NCBI GenBank assembly: GCA_007115705.1
Contig: QXEO01000531.1
Location: 7,704,342 to 7,768,341, forward strand
Direction: 5' to 3'
Source of the DNA: Dactylis glomerata
Lineage: Eukaryota > Streptophyta > Magnoliopsida > Poales > Poaceae
DNA: 64,000 nt
Positions 27,574-36,995 of this stretch are shown piece by piece (position 1 is the first letter of the stretch; each line of letters begins with the position of its first letter). A program made the translations under genes and the position numbers. Under the pieces are notes generated by a model. That model was given only the letters and a program-made list of their open reading frames with translations. It did not search any database and had not been told where the DNA came from.

Positions 27574-27690
27574 ATGAGAGCGCGGATTCAGTTCATGGGG
27601 GGCGAGAGAGCGCGAATTCTGTTTGTGGGCGGTGAGAGCGTGAATTCTGTTCGTGGGCGGCGAAAGCACAAAATCTATTCGTAGGCGCGC
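27574..27690. repeat. Imperfect minisatellite in TNPD leader
   Basis: Roughly 30-35-bp units recur three to four times, each with a GAGAGCG(C/T)GAATTCTGTT...GTGGGCGG core that becomes more degenerate to the right. The array lies just upstream (minus strand) of the TNPD start exon, so it is in the leader or promoter. Confidence 0.75.
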
Positions 27691-28226
27691 CAAAGTACAA
27701 TGGAACCCGTTTCGGTGCACCGTCCCTTGACCAGGATCGAGTCTGGGCCGCGACCAGAACGAATGACCCCTAAAATCAGAAAATAAAAGGAAATTAGCAT
27801 TCGCGAACAAGCACATAATTATAGGAGCATTAGCAGCGCAGTGAACTAGTAGCAATTTTGACGGTGGGTTGATCAAAACATACCAGACAGTCAGCGCCGC
27901 CGTCGGGCTTGAACGAGCTCCTGCTGCCACACATAGTCGCAGACCGCGCCGGCGATGCACGCCGCCGAGCACTGATGTGCACCGCCAGATGCACGAGATG
28001 CTCGGCCGCTTGAGATCCTCCTTTGCGGCTCTGTCGAGCCCTTGATCCATTTAGTGCCAGCTAAGATATTAGACAACAATTGGATGAGGAATTTTGGTGG
28101 ATCTGGGCATAGAGAAGGCGATAGAAGATGCGGTACCTGCAGCTTGTTGACTAGACAGCTTGACCAACGCACACGACGAACAAGTACAACCAGCAGTATC
28201 CAGTTTAGCTTTGCCTCCTCGGTACA
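27691..28226 (-). other. CACTA 5' internal region with exon-like GC-rich block
   Basis: The segment is GC-rich with splice-like signals on the minus strand: a possible exon of about 27890-28070 followed by GTATGTTTTG, and a CTGCAG acceptor-like site near 28137. One frame gives a short Arg/Ser/Ala-rich peptide. No domain is recognised in any frame. It may be a leader exon of the transposase transcript or captured host sequence. Confidence 0.3.
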
Positions 28227-28231
28227 CGCTG

Positions 28232-29050
28232 TGATAAGGGGTGTCCCGATCTTCTCAGCGAGCGCGATGTAGATGGCGATGATGGTGATGACGATAACTC
28301 GAGTGTCGCTGTAAACTCTCCGGCTAATCCCTGCTGCCAGCGCAACAGCTCTCAACCCTTTGGATATTCGCAATGTCACACGCTTGCGCACGTAGCCGCC
28401 GACCACGAAGCGGTGATGCAATATACTAATTCCCAATGGAACAGCAGATTACACTCAGACTTTCAGAAGAACAAACACCAGATCAATACGAATTGGTGCG
28501 AATAATTTCAGAGGAACACTTGGTTCTGTCTAGAAACTAGGGTTTTGTTTAAACGTGGTCTCCGCGACTTGAGGGGGGCGCCCCTGGCTACTTAAGGGAG
28601 GCTGGGGCGTCCTCATCATGGACCTGGCCCAAAACTAACCTGGTTTGGGCCCAAACTGATTCGGTTCGACTCAAATGAGTACATACCGACCCATATATGG
28701 GTTCAGCCTATTTCTGGCACGCAGGCCATGTGTGTGGCACGCCTTAGACGTGTAGACATCGTGTTGTGAGCAGTCCTAGTGCGCCATCACATGCTCGTGC
28801 TCATGCAGACTTGATCTCCACTTGTCTCTTGATCGCCGTCCTCCCTCTCCTCCCGCTGGCGATATCTTGACAGATGACATACCTAAATACAACATAGTAC
28901 ATCGCTTTAGGTAGTATATAATTCAGAGATATCAATACATTCTTTTCAACTAGGAAAGAATTCACCTTATAATAATCATCAATTAGACTCAATATTTCCT
29001 TCCAGCTCAAACACTCAAAATCAGCATGATCCATGATTGTATCCTCATCA
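28232..29050 (-). repeat. 3' LTR of the 3.68-kb element
   Basis: On the minus strand the LTR opens with TGATGAGGATACAATC and closes with CCCCTTATCA. Its first 250 bases encode the C-terminal 83 codons of the element's ORF. Confidence 0.93.
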
Positions 29051-31017
29051 TCCTCCCTTTCTTCAAGAAAAGCCGTCCTCGGCTTTGGGTAAGCTGAAAG
29101 TGGTAGGAACAAAAAGAACAACGTGTACGCAGAGTATGTGTATACATAACATGTTATATTATTTTTGTTCACATGAAAAATATGTCGACTATACATCAAG
29201 CAACTTAAATTGTAGGTATAAGTGAAGTACAAAGAATCATCATAATGGTGAAAAACAAAGAGATATATAGTCTTGTTGTTCAATATTAAATTCAGTTTTC
29301 GCAAAGAAGACCGATGATCAAATTTATGATAAATAAGGTCAAACCAGTCCAAAACATGTGAAAACAAAATTGGTTTATGCCATGACTCAGCTGTGCTACT
29401 CGGATTATGATGAACAAGTGACGAACGGACACAATAGTATTCAGCAATGTGTGCATGATCATTATGTCCTGTAGGTAACATGCAAATCAAAGTGCTAATA
29501 TAAGTGAAGTAGGGATCAGTAGCACACGTAGGCAACATATTGTGGAACAAACACAATGAATTGAACCAATTTGATGGCAAACTAGCAAGATTAGAGCAAC
29601 CCAACATATCAAGTTTGGGCTGAAACACTTCAACTAGACCAGAATGCATCAAATTATTTCGAACATAATCTAGTGTCCCACAGCAAAAGGACTGCGACAC
29701 ATAGCATATAGGACTGAAAACAGCAAGTTTCAGTTCATTCATTCTATCACAGGTTATGCATATGTGATCGACAAGAAAATTATCATTCATGCTATATTCA
29801 CCAATCAAGTTAAACATGAAGCAATAGGCATGTGTGCTAGAATTCAAATATGAAATTTCAGAAATCTTATTCATAGCACAACGCAAACTAAGAGGTTCTT
29901 TTAGCATGATGGAATACACAATGTCATTTGATGGTATTCTAGCAAGTACTTCCTTATGTGTCAGCACTACCACATGATCAAAATTCGAAATATGCAAATT
30001 ATCACATGGTGCTGAAACATTAGTGCAAGATAAATCACAAGAAGGAACCAACAAAGGAGTAGACTCACATAGATTTTCCATGGCTGGTTGTAGTTCCAAA
30101 ACATTGCCTATTGCAATGATAGGCTCCTCGGATGTAGTAGGCACCGGAACGTCCTCCTCAAGTGATAATACACAAACTGGTGATGCGGGTTGTAAAATAG
30201 GCGGCTCCCTTTCTTCAAAAGCAACCTGCATTTCACAAGAAACAACACTAGGAGTAGACATGGTTACATTAGTTGAAATATCCTCACATGTCCTAACAAC
30301 TCCCTCGCTCAGTTTTTCTGGAACAATGACATTCTCACTCTTGTGCACACTCGTATCTACACATAATGTGGAATCATGCAAGTTAACTTTAGGTGGCTGA
30401 GGTGTACACATGGTGGGAATACATAGGTCAGGTGGTGTAAGAATAGGAGCAACATGTGGTTTTATTAGAAGGGCTGCAGGTGGACGCAGGTTTTGACGCC
30501 TAACCTCCTGAAATTCCTTAATGCAAATATATGACAACCACGTGTGCTTACTATTCCAAAAGATGGAGGGGTCAGGATGATCACTACCAAAAACAACCTG
30601 AAACTGAGAACACCAAGATTTTCCCAACAAAATATGGCAAAAATTTAGCGCTCTAGGAACCACATCACAAAGAATATGAACTGTATGGCCATAAATGGTG
30701 AGAGGAACATGGGTGGTTCGCGTAATTGGTAATGCATGATCATAAGAAGCCAACATATATGGTTTAATTTTTCCATAAGTACGCAATTGCATCATTTCAA
30801 CAACCTCAATACTAACCAAGTTCGGTAAAGAACAGTTATCAATGGTAACAGCAGCAGGTCTTCCATGAATATCTGCAGTGAAGTGGAACAAACCCGAATT
30901 AAGCACCACTCCAGAATCCTCCTCCCAAAATGTATTGCTGCAATCAAACTGCAATGGTAATGGATCCTCCTCGTCATCATCTGCCATTATTAGTAAAGAC
31001 AAAGGAAATGGCAGCAA
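28801..31017 (-). CDS. 738-residue protein with degenerate retroviral-protease-like domain
   Basis: Single intact ORF filling the element. The start at 31017 (MLPFPLSLL) lies about 60 bp after the primer-binding site; Met11 (MADDDEED, 30987) is an alternative. Residues about 41-150 resemble a Ty3/gypsy aspartic protease: a strand-turn at 55-69 (AAVTIDNCSLPNLVS) where a catalytic D-[ST]-G would sit, and CDVVPRALNFCHILLGKSW (117-135), like the conserved CDVVPM...LLGRPW segment. The catalytic triad is replaced by D-N-C, so proteolysis is unlikely. The remainder is Cys/His/Ser-rich with no recognised domain. The last 83 codons are in the 3' LTR. An open frame of this length in a recent copy suggests that the protein is, or was recently, maintained. 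A role in RNA packaging or as a Gag substitute is speculation. Confidence 0.75.
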   Translation of the reverse strand: MLPFPLSLLIMADDDEEDPLPLQFDCSNTFWEEDSGVVLNSGLFHFTADIHGRPAAVTIDNCSLPNLVSIEVVEMMQLRTYGKIKPYMLASYDHALPITRTTHVPLTIYGHTVHILCDVVPRALNFCHILLGKSWCSQFQVVFGSDHPDPSIFWNSKHTWLSYICIKEFQEVRRQNLRPPAALLIKPHVAPILTPPDLCIPTMCTPQPPKVNLHDSTLCVDTSVHKSENVIVPEKLSEGVVRTCEDISTNVTMSTPSVVSCEMQVAFEEREPPILQPASPVCVLSLEEDVPVPTTSEEPIIAIGNVLELQPAMENLCESTPLLVPSCDLSCTNVSAPCDNLHISNFDHVVVLTHKEVLARIPSNDIVYSIMLKEPLSLRCAMNKISEISYLNSSTHAYCFMFNLIGEYSMNDNFLVDHICITCDRMNELKLAVFSPICYVSQSFCCGTLDYVRNNLMHSGLVEVFQPKLDMLGCSNLASLPSNWFNSLCLFHNMLPTCATDPYFTYISTLICMLPTGHNDHAHIAEYYCVRSSLVHHNPSSTAESWHKPILFSHVLDWFDLIYHKFDHRSSLRKLNLILNNKTIYLFVFHHYDDSLYFTYTYNLSCLMYSRHIFHVNKNNITCYVYTYSAYTLFFLFLPLSAYPKPRTAFLEEREDDEDTIMDHADFECLSWKEILSLIDDYYKVNSFLVEKNVLISLNYILPKAMYYVVFRYVICQDIASGRRGRTAIKRQVEIKSA

Positions 31018-31092
31018 TATATATATGGTGGAACTCTCAGCTCACTCAAAACTGAAAGAACAAGGTATCTTAACCTGGCTCTGATACCAAGA

Positions 31093-31910
31093 TGATAAGG
31101 GGTGTCCCGATCTTCTCAGCGAGCGCGATGTAGATGGCGATGATGGTGATGAAGATAACTCGAGTGTCGCTGTAAACTCTCTGGCTAATCCCTGCTGCCA
31201 GCACAACAGCTCTCAACCCTTTGGATATTCGCAACGTCACACGCTTGCGCACGTAGCCGCCGACCACGAAGCGGTGATGCAATATACTAATTCCCAATGG
31301 AACAGCAGATTACACTCAGACTTTCAGAAGAACAAACACCAGATCGATACGAATTGGTACGAATAATTTCAGAGGAACACTTGGTTCTGTCTAGAAACTA
31401 GGGTTTTGTTTAAACGTGGTCTCCGCGACTTGAGGGGGCGCCCCTGGCTACTTAAGGGAGGCTGGGGCGTCCTCATCATGGACCTGGCCCAAAACTAACC
31501 TGGTTTGGGCCCAAACTGACTCGGTTCGACTCAAACGAGTACATACCGACCCATATATGGGTTCGGCCTATTTCTGGCACGCAGACCATGTGTGTGGCGC
31601 GCCTTAGATGTGTAGACATCGTGTTGTGAGCAGTCCTAGTGCGCCATCACATGCTCGTGCTCATGCAGACTTGATCTCCACTTGTCTCTTGATCGCCGTC
31701 CTCCCTCTCCTCCCGCTGGCGATATCTTGACAGATGACATACCTAAATACAACATAGTACATCGCTTTAGGTAGTATATAATTCGGAGATATCAATACAT
31801 TCTTTTCAACTAGGAAAGAATTCACCTTATAATAATCATCAATTAGACTCAATATTTCCTTCCAGCTCAAACACTCAAAATCAGCATGATCCATGATTGT
31901 ATCCTCATCA
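31093..31910 (-). repeat. 5' LTR of the 3.68-kb element
   Basis: Near-identical partner of 28232-29050. It repeats the ORF's C-terminal coding segment (31661-31894) out of context. The likely transcript leader within it contains an AAACCCTAGTTTCTAGA stretch. Confidence 0.92.
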
Positions 31911-31915
31911 CGCTG

Positions 31916-32400
31916 CCACGGTAGAAAATTAAAATAGTACTAAAAAAAGGAAAAATCAAAAAATGGAGAAAAACATAAGTAACCTTGCGAAGCTGATACT
32001 TTTTTTAGGATTTTATAAATGATTGGCAATAAGAAATACTCTAGGAGTCAAGGAAACCATGGATTTAAAATATATATATACTTGTACTCTTTTTGACATC
32101 TTTAAATTAATCATTAGGTGTTTCAACATATTTTTCGAAACATTGTCTCTTTGCCAGATTAGGTACTACCTCTGTTCCATAATATAGTATGTTTAGTGTA
32201 CTATATTAAATATTCTTTTATGTATTTAATTCATGAAATCAAAGAAAATAAACTTCACTTATTTCCATTTTTTGAACTTCTCCTATATTTTGCTAGGATA
32301 TATATTTTCAGCAGATATAGTCAGTTATAGAGAATAGTTGCTAGTTCCATTATAATTCATGTATTTATTACAAGAAAAGAAGAGTAATTTTTAATGGATC
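31916..32400. other. CACTA internal AT-rich spacer
   Basis: AT-rich DNA between the small retrotransposon and the subterminal repeats. It contains a Stowaway-like fragment (CTCTGTTCCATAATATA, near 32170) without a partner. No coding region is seen. Confidence 0.5.
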
Positions 32401-32880
32401 TGTGACAGTGACCAACTGTCAGATATTTGTAATCACCGTCGGCTATCAAGTAAAATAACCGAGTGTTGATATAGAGTGAACTTTTCCCCTCGACTATATG
32501 TTGTGACTGTCAGACATCTCCCACTAATCACCATGTGTTACCAGTTCACTGTCGGATATTGCACACAATAACCATGGGTCGTGTAGTCCCGCTCAATTAT
32601 CTATTATCACCGTCGGGTATTATCTCAGATAACTATGTGCCCAATGAGCACTCTCAGCAATTGGTCACCCCTGTCGGCCATGTTATCATATGAATGTGTG
32701 TTTTTTCAAACCCCTCGTTTATTACATGGGACCGTCGGGTATTAATACTCATAGGTGTGTGTTTGACTTTAACTGTAGGCTATTTCCCAAACCGTCAGCT
32801 ATTCAAGTAATTACCGACGGTCATGATGGCCCATCGGCTATTATTCAACACCATCGGTAAATAGTAGATTTCTAGTAGTG
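32400..32880 (-). repeat. CACTA 5' terminal and subterminal repeat region
   Basis: Many copies of ACCGTCGG(C/G)TATT-like motifs and their inverted forms run up to the terminal CTAGTAGTG, matching the other end of the element. On the minus strand the end reads CACTACTAGAAATCTAC. Confidence 0.85.
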
Positions 32881-32889
32881 TTGACAATT

Positions 32890-33195
32890 TGTTACAGTAC
32901 CAGATCTCTATTTGGTGTTCTCCCAGGGTTTAGGTAGCGATACAGGGAGGATACAGAGAGAATTCGGAGGAAGAGAAGAATAGAGTCCAAGGAAGGAGCT
33001 AGGCTCTGATCCCGATTCAGATCCAAGTCTCATTCGATAATGATTACAGAAACAAGGAGGTCTATTTAAGTGGCTGACAACCTGCCACTGGTTGCCTTGT
33101 CTTCCTCTGTAGAACACGCCTTTGCAGCAATACGTCTCCTCACATCGCGCACCCTCTTCCTCGATACACCACTGGTCTGTGCCTTGGTCGTGACA
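32890..33195 (-). repeat. 3' LTR of chromovirus
   Basis: The 306-bp LTR opens TGTCACGACC on the minus strand and closes TCTGGTACTGTAACA. A polypurine-like CCGGGAGAA (33196 onward) precedes it. The pol ORF continues about 130 bases into it. Confidence 0.92.
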
Positions 33196-36040
33196 TTCTC
33201 CCGGTCTTGTAATGCGGCGTGTCCCCACGCCGACTCGAGGTAGTAGAGCTGATGCAGTTCTTGATCAGCTTCCCACGTCGTCAGATGAGGAGGAAGCCCG
33301 TCCCAGCGCACCAACACTTGTTCTTGCATGGATTTACCCTTGCGCACACAACGATGAGCCAAGATTTGAGCTGGAACTTGAATTGCCTTCAAAACATCGA
33401 CAGAAGGTGGTAACTGTGGACTTGCTTTAATGCCTACTTGCAAAGCACATTTGAGCAGGGAGACATGCACGACTGGGTGGATCTTGCTTGTGTCTGGAAG
33501 ATCAAGCTTGTAAGCAACGTCGCCCACGCGTTGTAGTATTTGGAAGGGGCCAAAGTACCAAAACATGAGCTTCTGATGAGGTCGGCGAGCGATTGAGGTC
33601 TGTATGTATGGCTGGAGCTTCAGGTAGACGGTGTCGCCAACGGCGAAAGTGCGCTCGGTGCGGTGTTTGTCCGCCTGAATCTTCATGCGCTGCTGAGCCC
33701 ATAACATCCGTTGCTTTAGAAGATCACGCATAATCTCGCGTTCCCGGAGCCATGCTGCCAAGTCTGTCACTATGCACTGATCCACTTGTATGGTACCAAA
33801 TTCCCGTGGAAGGCGACCAAACATGACCTGAAATGGGGTAACTCCATGAGCCGTGTGTACTGAAGTGTTATACCAGTATTCTGCTAGATGCAACCAGTGA
33901 AACCATGTTGTAGGGCAAGCGTGGACTGCACAACGCAAATACGTTTCCAGACACTGATTTACCCGCTGTGTCTGACCATCGCTCTGAGGGTGATAAGAAG
34001 AACTCAGGCATAGATCTGTTTTTGATAGTCGGAACAATTCTTGCCATAAGGTACTGGTGAAGATGTGGTCTCTGTCAGAAACGATGGCCTGAGGCAAACC
34101 ATGGATCTTAAACACGTGAGTCATGTAGAGCTTGGCGATGTCCAATGTGGTGAATGGATGGCGCAATGCCAGGAAGTGACTGTACTTAGAGAATTTGTCC
34201 ACAGTGACTAGAATAGTGTCATGATTAGCAGAGCGAGGAAGGCCTTCAATAAAATCTAGAGTGATGACTTCCCATGGTTGTCCTGGCACATTCAGAGGTT
34301 GAAGGAGACCAGCCGGATGGCAACGTTCTGTTTTAGCTTGTTGACAAGTAGCACACTCTCGCACCACCCGTTGAACGAGTTGTTTCATGTCGGTCCACGC
34401 AAATAAACGCTTCACTCGGTGATAAGTGGCATGAAATCCCGAGTGACCGCCCACAACATTGTCATGCAAAGATTTTACCAAATGCAGTTGAATGTCCTTG
34501 TCGTTCCCAATCCAGATACATCCCCGGAATCGAATCAGTCCTTCTTTCAGTTCAAAATCAGGTTCTGATGTATCTCCTGCACTGAGATGCACAAAGCGTT
34601 CCTGCAACTCTGGGTGCTGAAGGTAGCTGGATTGAATGGCTTCCAACCAAGCTGGGAGACAAACTGAGATGGCTGTCAACTCCGATGAGGGTTGTTGTTC
34701 CAGAGCATGATGACGACGAGAGCATCTGCTGCACGGTTCGACCACCCTTGCTTGTATTGAATTTGAAATTGAAGACCAAGCAGTTTCGTGAAGGCACGCT
34801 GCTGAATTGGTGTGTTCAAGCGTTGATCAGAAAGATGTAGGAGGCTCTTCTGGTCTGTGAAAATCAGGAATTCACCATGCTATAAGTATGGGCGCCAATG
34901 ATCAATGGCAAGTAACAAGGCGAGGCATTCCTTCTCATATGCTGAGAGTCCCAGATTGCGTGGACAGAGAGCCTTGCTCAGGTAAGCGATGGGATGATTG
35001 TCTTGCATAAGAACTGCACCAATTCCCGTGCCACTGGCATCCGTCTCGATGATGAATCGTTTGGTGAAATCCGGAAGAGCAAGCACTGGAGCAGAGGTTA
35101 GGGCTTGCTTTAGAGCACAGAAAGCAGAATTCGCAACTGGAGTCCAGAGAAATTGCATGTTCTTTCGCAGCAATTCTGTCAAGGGATGAGTGATGATGTC
35201 GTAATTGCAAACAAACTTACGGTAATAGCCGGCTAGACCCAGAAATCCTCGTAATTCTTTCACATTCAGCGGAATTGGCCAGTCCTGAACTTTGCTGATT
35301 TTATCCTGTTCTGTTGCGACACCAGTGCTACTGATGCGATTTCCTAAGTAGCTCAATTCTGGCTGCGCGAATGTGCATTTGGATAGCTTCGCGTGCAGTT
35401 TATGTTGTTGCAGCAGTTGGAGAACTTGGCGGAGATGACGCACATGAGTTTCCAGAGTGGGACTGTACACCAGAATGTCATCGAGGAAAACCAATACACA
35501 CATGCGGAGAAGAGGAGCCAATACAGTGTTCATCGCCCCTTGAAAAGTTACCGGTGCATTCGTGAGACCAAACGACATTACTTTGAACTCAAAATGTCCT
35601 TGATGAGTGCGGAATGCAGTCTTGAATTCTTCACCAGCACGGAGGCGAATTTGATGGTACCCGGCACGGAGGTCCAGCTTGGAAAACCAGCAAGCGCCGG
35701 ATAATTCATCGAGTAGTTCATCGATAATTGGCAGTGGATACTTGTTCTTAATGGTAATGCAATTCAACAAGTGATAATCGATGCAAAATTGCCACGAGAG
35801 ATCCTTTTTGCGAGCTAGCAGTACTGGGGAAGAAAATGGGCTAGCACTGACTTGGATGAGGCCAGCTTGAAGCATTGCTGTGACTTGAGCCTCGATTTTA
35901 GTTTTCTAGGATGGTGCGTATCTGTACTGTCGTGCTGTGACTGGTTGGGCGCCTGGCATCAGAGGTATTTGATGATCCCATTCTCTCTCAGGTGGTAAGC
36001 CGTGTGGTTCCTCAAAAACTGGTGCAAATTCTTGCAGAAG
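33066..36040 (-). pseudogene. Chromovirus pol: RT, RNase H, integrase, chromodomain
   Basis: The RT/RNase H part (34880-35875) shows YPLPIIDELLDEL, FSKLDLRAGYHQI, the catalytic VFLDDILVYS and the RNase H start IIETDASGTGIGAVL. The integrase part (33066-34745) shows the HHCC zinc finger (H...H...CATCQQAK), the DDE core (TLDFIEGLP..., IVSDRD) and the YHPQSDGQTQRVN segment. A chromodomain follows (VLVRWDGLPPHLTTWEAD). Defects: TAG at 34880-34882 in RNase H where Gln is usual (CAG to TAG), a frameshift near 34715-34725, and a TAG upstream of RT near 35908. The last 43 codons run into the LTR. The 5' edge at 36040 is the Tat insertion point; the frame continues at 46118. Confidence 0.9.
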
Positions 36041-36045
36041 GATCT

Positions 36046-36941
36046 TGTCGGTGTTATGGATACCGGGGTATCCCGGTCCACCTGCTCCTGGGCCACGTCA
36101 TCGGCCCATCTTCAGAATCAACGACCCAAGCTACGGAGAAGACCCTCACGAGGAGGCGCCTCGTGAGGAGAACGACGACATAAACGGCTAAGGACCAGAA
36201 GACCTCCTCACGAGCCCCCGCTGGTGAGGAGAGGAAGCACGCCCACGTCAGCTCAGCACGTTTGCGTGCAGAGCAAGAAGATAACGGGCAGAAGACCGCG
36301 TACCGCCCACGCTACCCCCGACAGGGAGGAGACCAGCTTTCTCTGTGCCTGCCCAAAGCGGCACAGTGGCAGTTGGCCACCCCCCTAAAAATAGCGTGGA
36401 CGGTGCAGGGCGCCAGAGGAGGACGTCAGCTTCCTCCACCCACTCCTGTGGACCGGCGCCACTACCCTACGAAGACTACGTCCACGGAAGAACAGAATCT
36501 ACATCTGTCCTCCCTCCTTGGCCGTGTGTGGCAACCCCTTCCCCAAGAAGATAAGGGGAAGGAGGACCTTGGCGCTATAAAAGGAGGGGAGGCCACCCCT
36601 TAGAGGGGATCGGATATTCATCTTCTTCAAGCTGCTAGCTGGGCACGCAGGTTCTTCAACCTCTGGCCAGCTAGAGCTTTGTAACCAAGGCCTTGTACTC
36701 CTCGCGAGGTGTCGCGTTGCAATACAAGAAGGCAGGAAGTAGGGGTTTTACCTCACCACGAGGGCCCTGAACCTGGGTAAAGCTCGGTCTCTCTCTGCAG
36801 TGTGTTGCGTGTTCGACACTTGAGGCTTCCGTCACCGTGTTTCGTTGCGATCCAAGATCTCACACGTTCAGCCCCCTGCGTTCGAATCCTTGGGTCCGTC
36901 GCGTGGTACCCCGTGTCCTTGCGACACGAAATCCATCGACA
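36046..36941 (+). repeat. 5' LTR of Tat-type element
   Basis: The LTR contains a TATA box (CTATAAAAG, 36575-36583) and a strong hairpin (36145-36167, stem CTCACGAGG, 5-base loop). It ends ATCGACA. Confidence 0.93.
36575..36583 (+). promoter_or_regulatory. LTR TATA box
   Basis: CTATAAAAG in the 5' LTR; the same box recurs in the 3' LTR at about 45744. Transcription would start about 30 bp downstream, defining the U3/R border. Confidence 0.7.
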
Positions 36942-36943
36942 TT

Positions 36944-36962
36944 TGGCGCGCCAGGTAGGGGG
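36944..36962 (+). other. Primer-binding site of Tat-type element
   Basis: TGGCGCGCCAGGTAGGGGG begins two bases after the 5' LTR, where a tRNA primer pairs. The tRNA species was not identified with certainty. It is not the initiator-Met type used by the other three retrotransposons here. Confidence 0.7.
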
Positions 36963-36995
36963 CTGTGGTGTGTTTTCTTCTAGATCTGCTTAGAC

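Larger units (their letters stand above)
28232..31910 (-). mobile_element. Non-autonomous LTR retrotransposon, 3.68 kb, one long ORF
   Basis: Two LTRs (28232-29050, 819 bp; 31093-31910, 818 bp) have TG...CA ends. A perfect 5-bp target duplication CGCTG lies at 28227-28231 and 31911-31915. On the minus strand the primer-binding site TGGTATCAGAGC (31078-31089) matches the initiator-Met tRNA, and a polypurine tract (AAGAAAGGGAGGA, 29051-29063) abuts the 3' LTR. The LTRs differ by about 13 substitutions and one 1-bp indel by eye (about 1.6%), so insertion is recent. There is no reverse transcriptase, RNase H or integrase. The only product is the 738-codon ORF, so mobility must depend on another element. 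It inserted into the CACTA 5' region. Confidence 0.93.
14374..32880 (-). mobile_element. CACTA (En/Spm) DNA transposon, complete, with two nested insertions
   Basis: The left end reads CACTACTAG at 14374 and the right end CTAGTAGTG ending at 32880. Both are flanked by the trinucleotide TTG (14371-14373 and 32881-32883), which is the 3-bp target duplication expected for CACTA elements. Subterminal regions at both ends carry many ACCGTCGGCTATT-type motifs, the usual binding-site arrays of this superfamily. Both transposase genes lie on the minus strand, so the 5' end is at 32880. Without the two insertions (21825-26350 and 28232-31910) the element is about 10.3 kb. Broken reading frames suggest it is not autonomous now. 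The family name is not determined. Confidence 0.92.

Noticed and set aside
27430..28436. Minus-strand ORFs of 181 and 206 codons
   Set aside because: They run through a minisatellite or across an LTR border (28232), so they are chance frames. A possible histone-like resemblance in one frame was considered but is not convincing.
36248..36603. ORFs within the Tat LTR, repeated at 45417-45772
   Set aside because: Open only because the LTR is GC-rich; no coding features.
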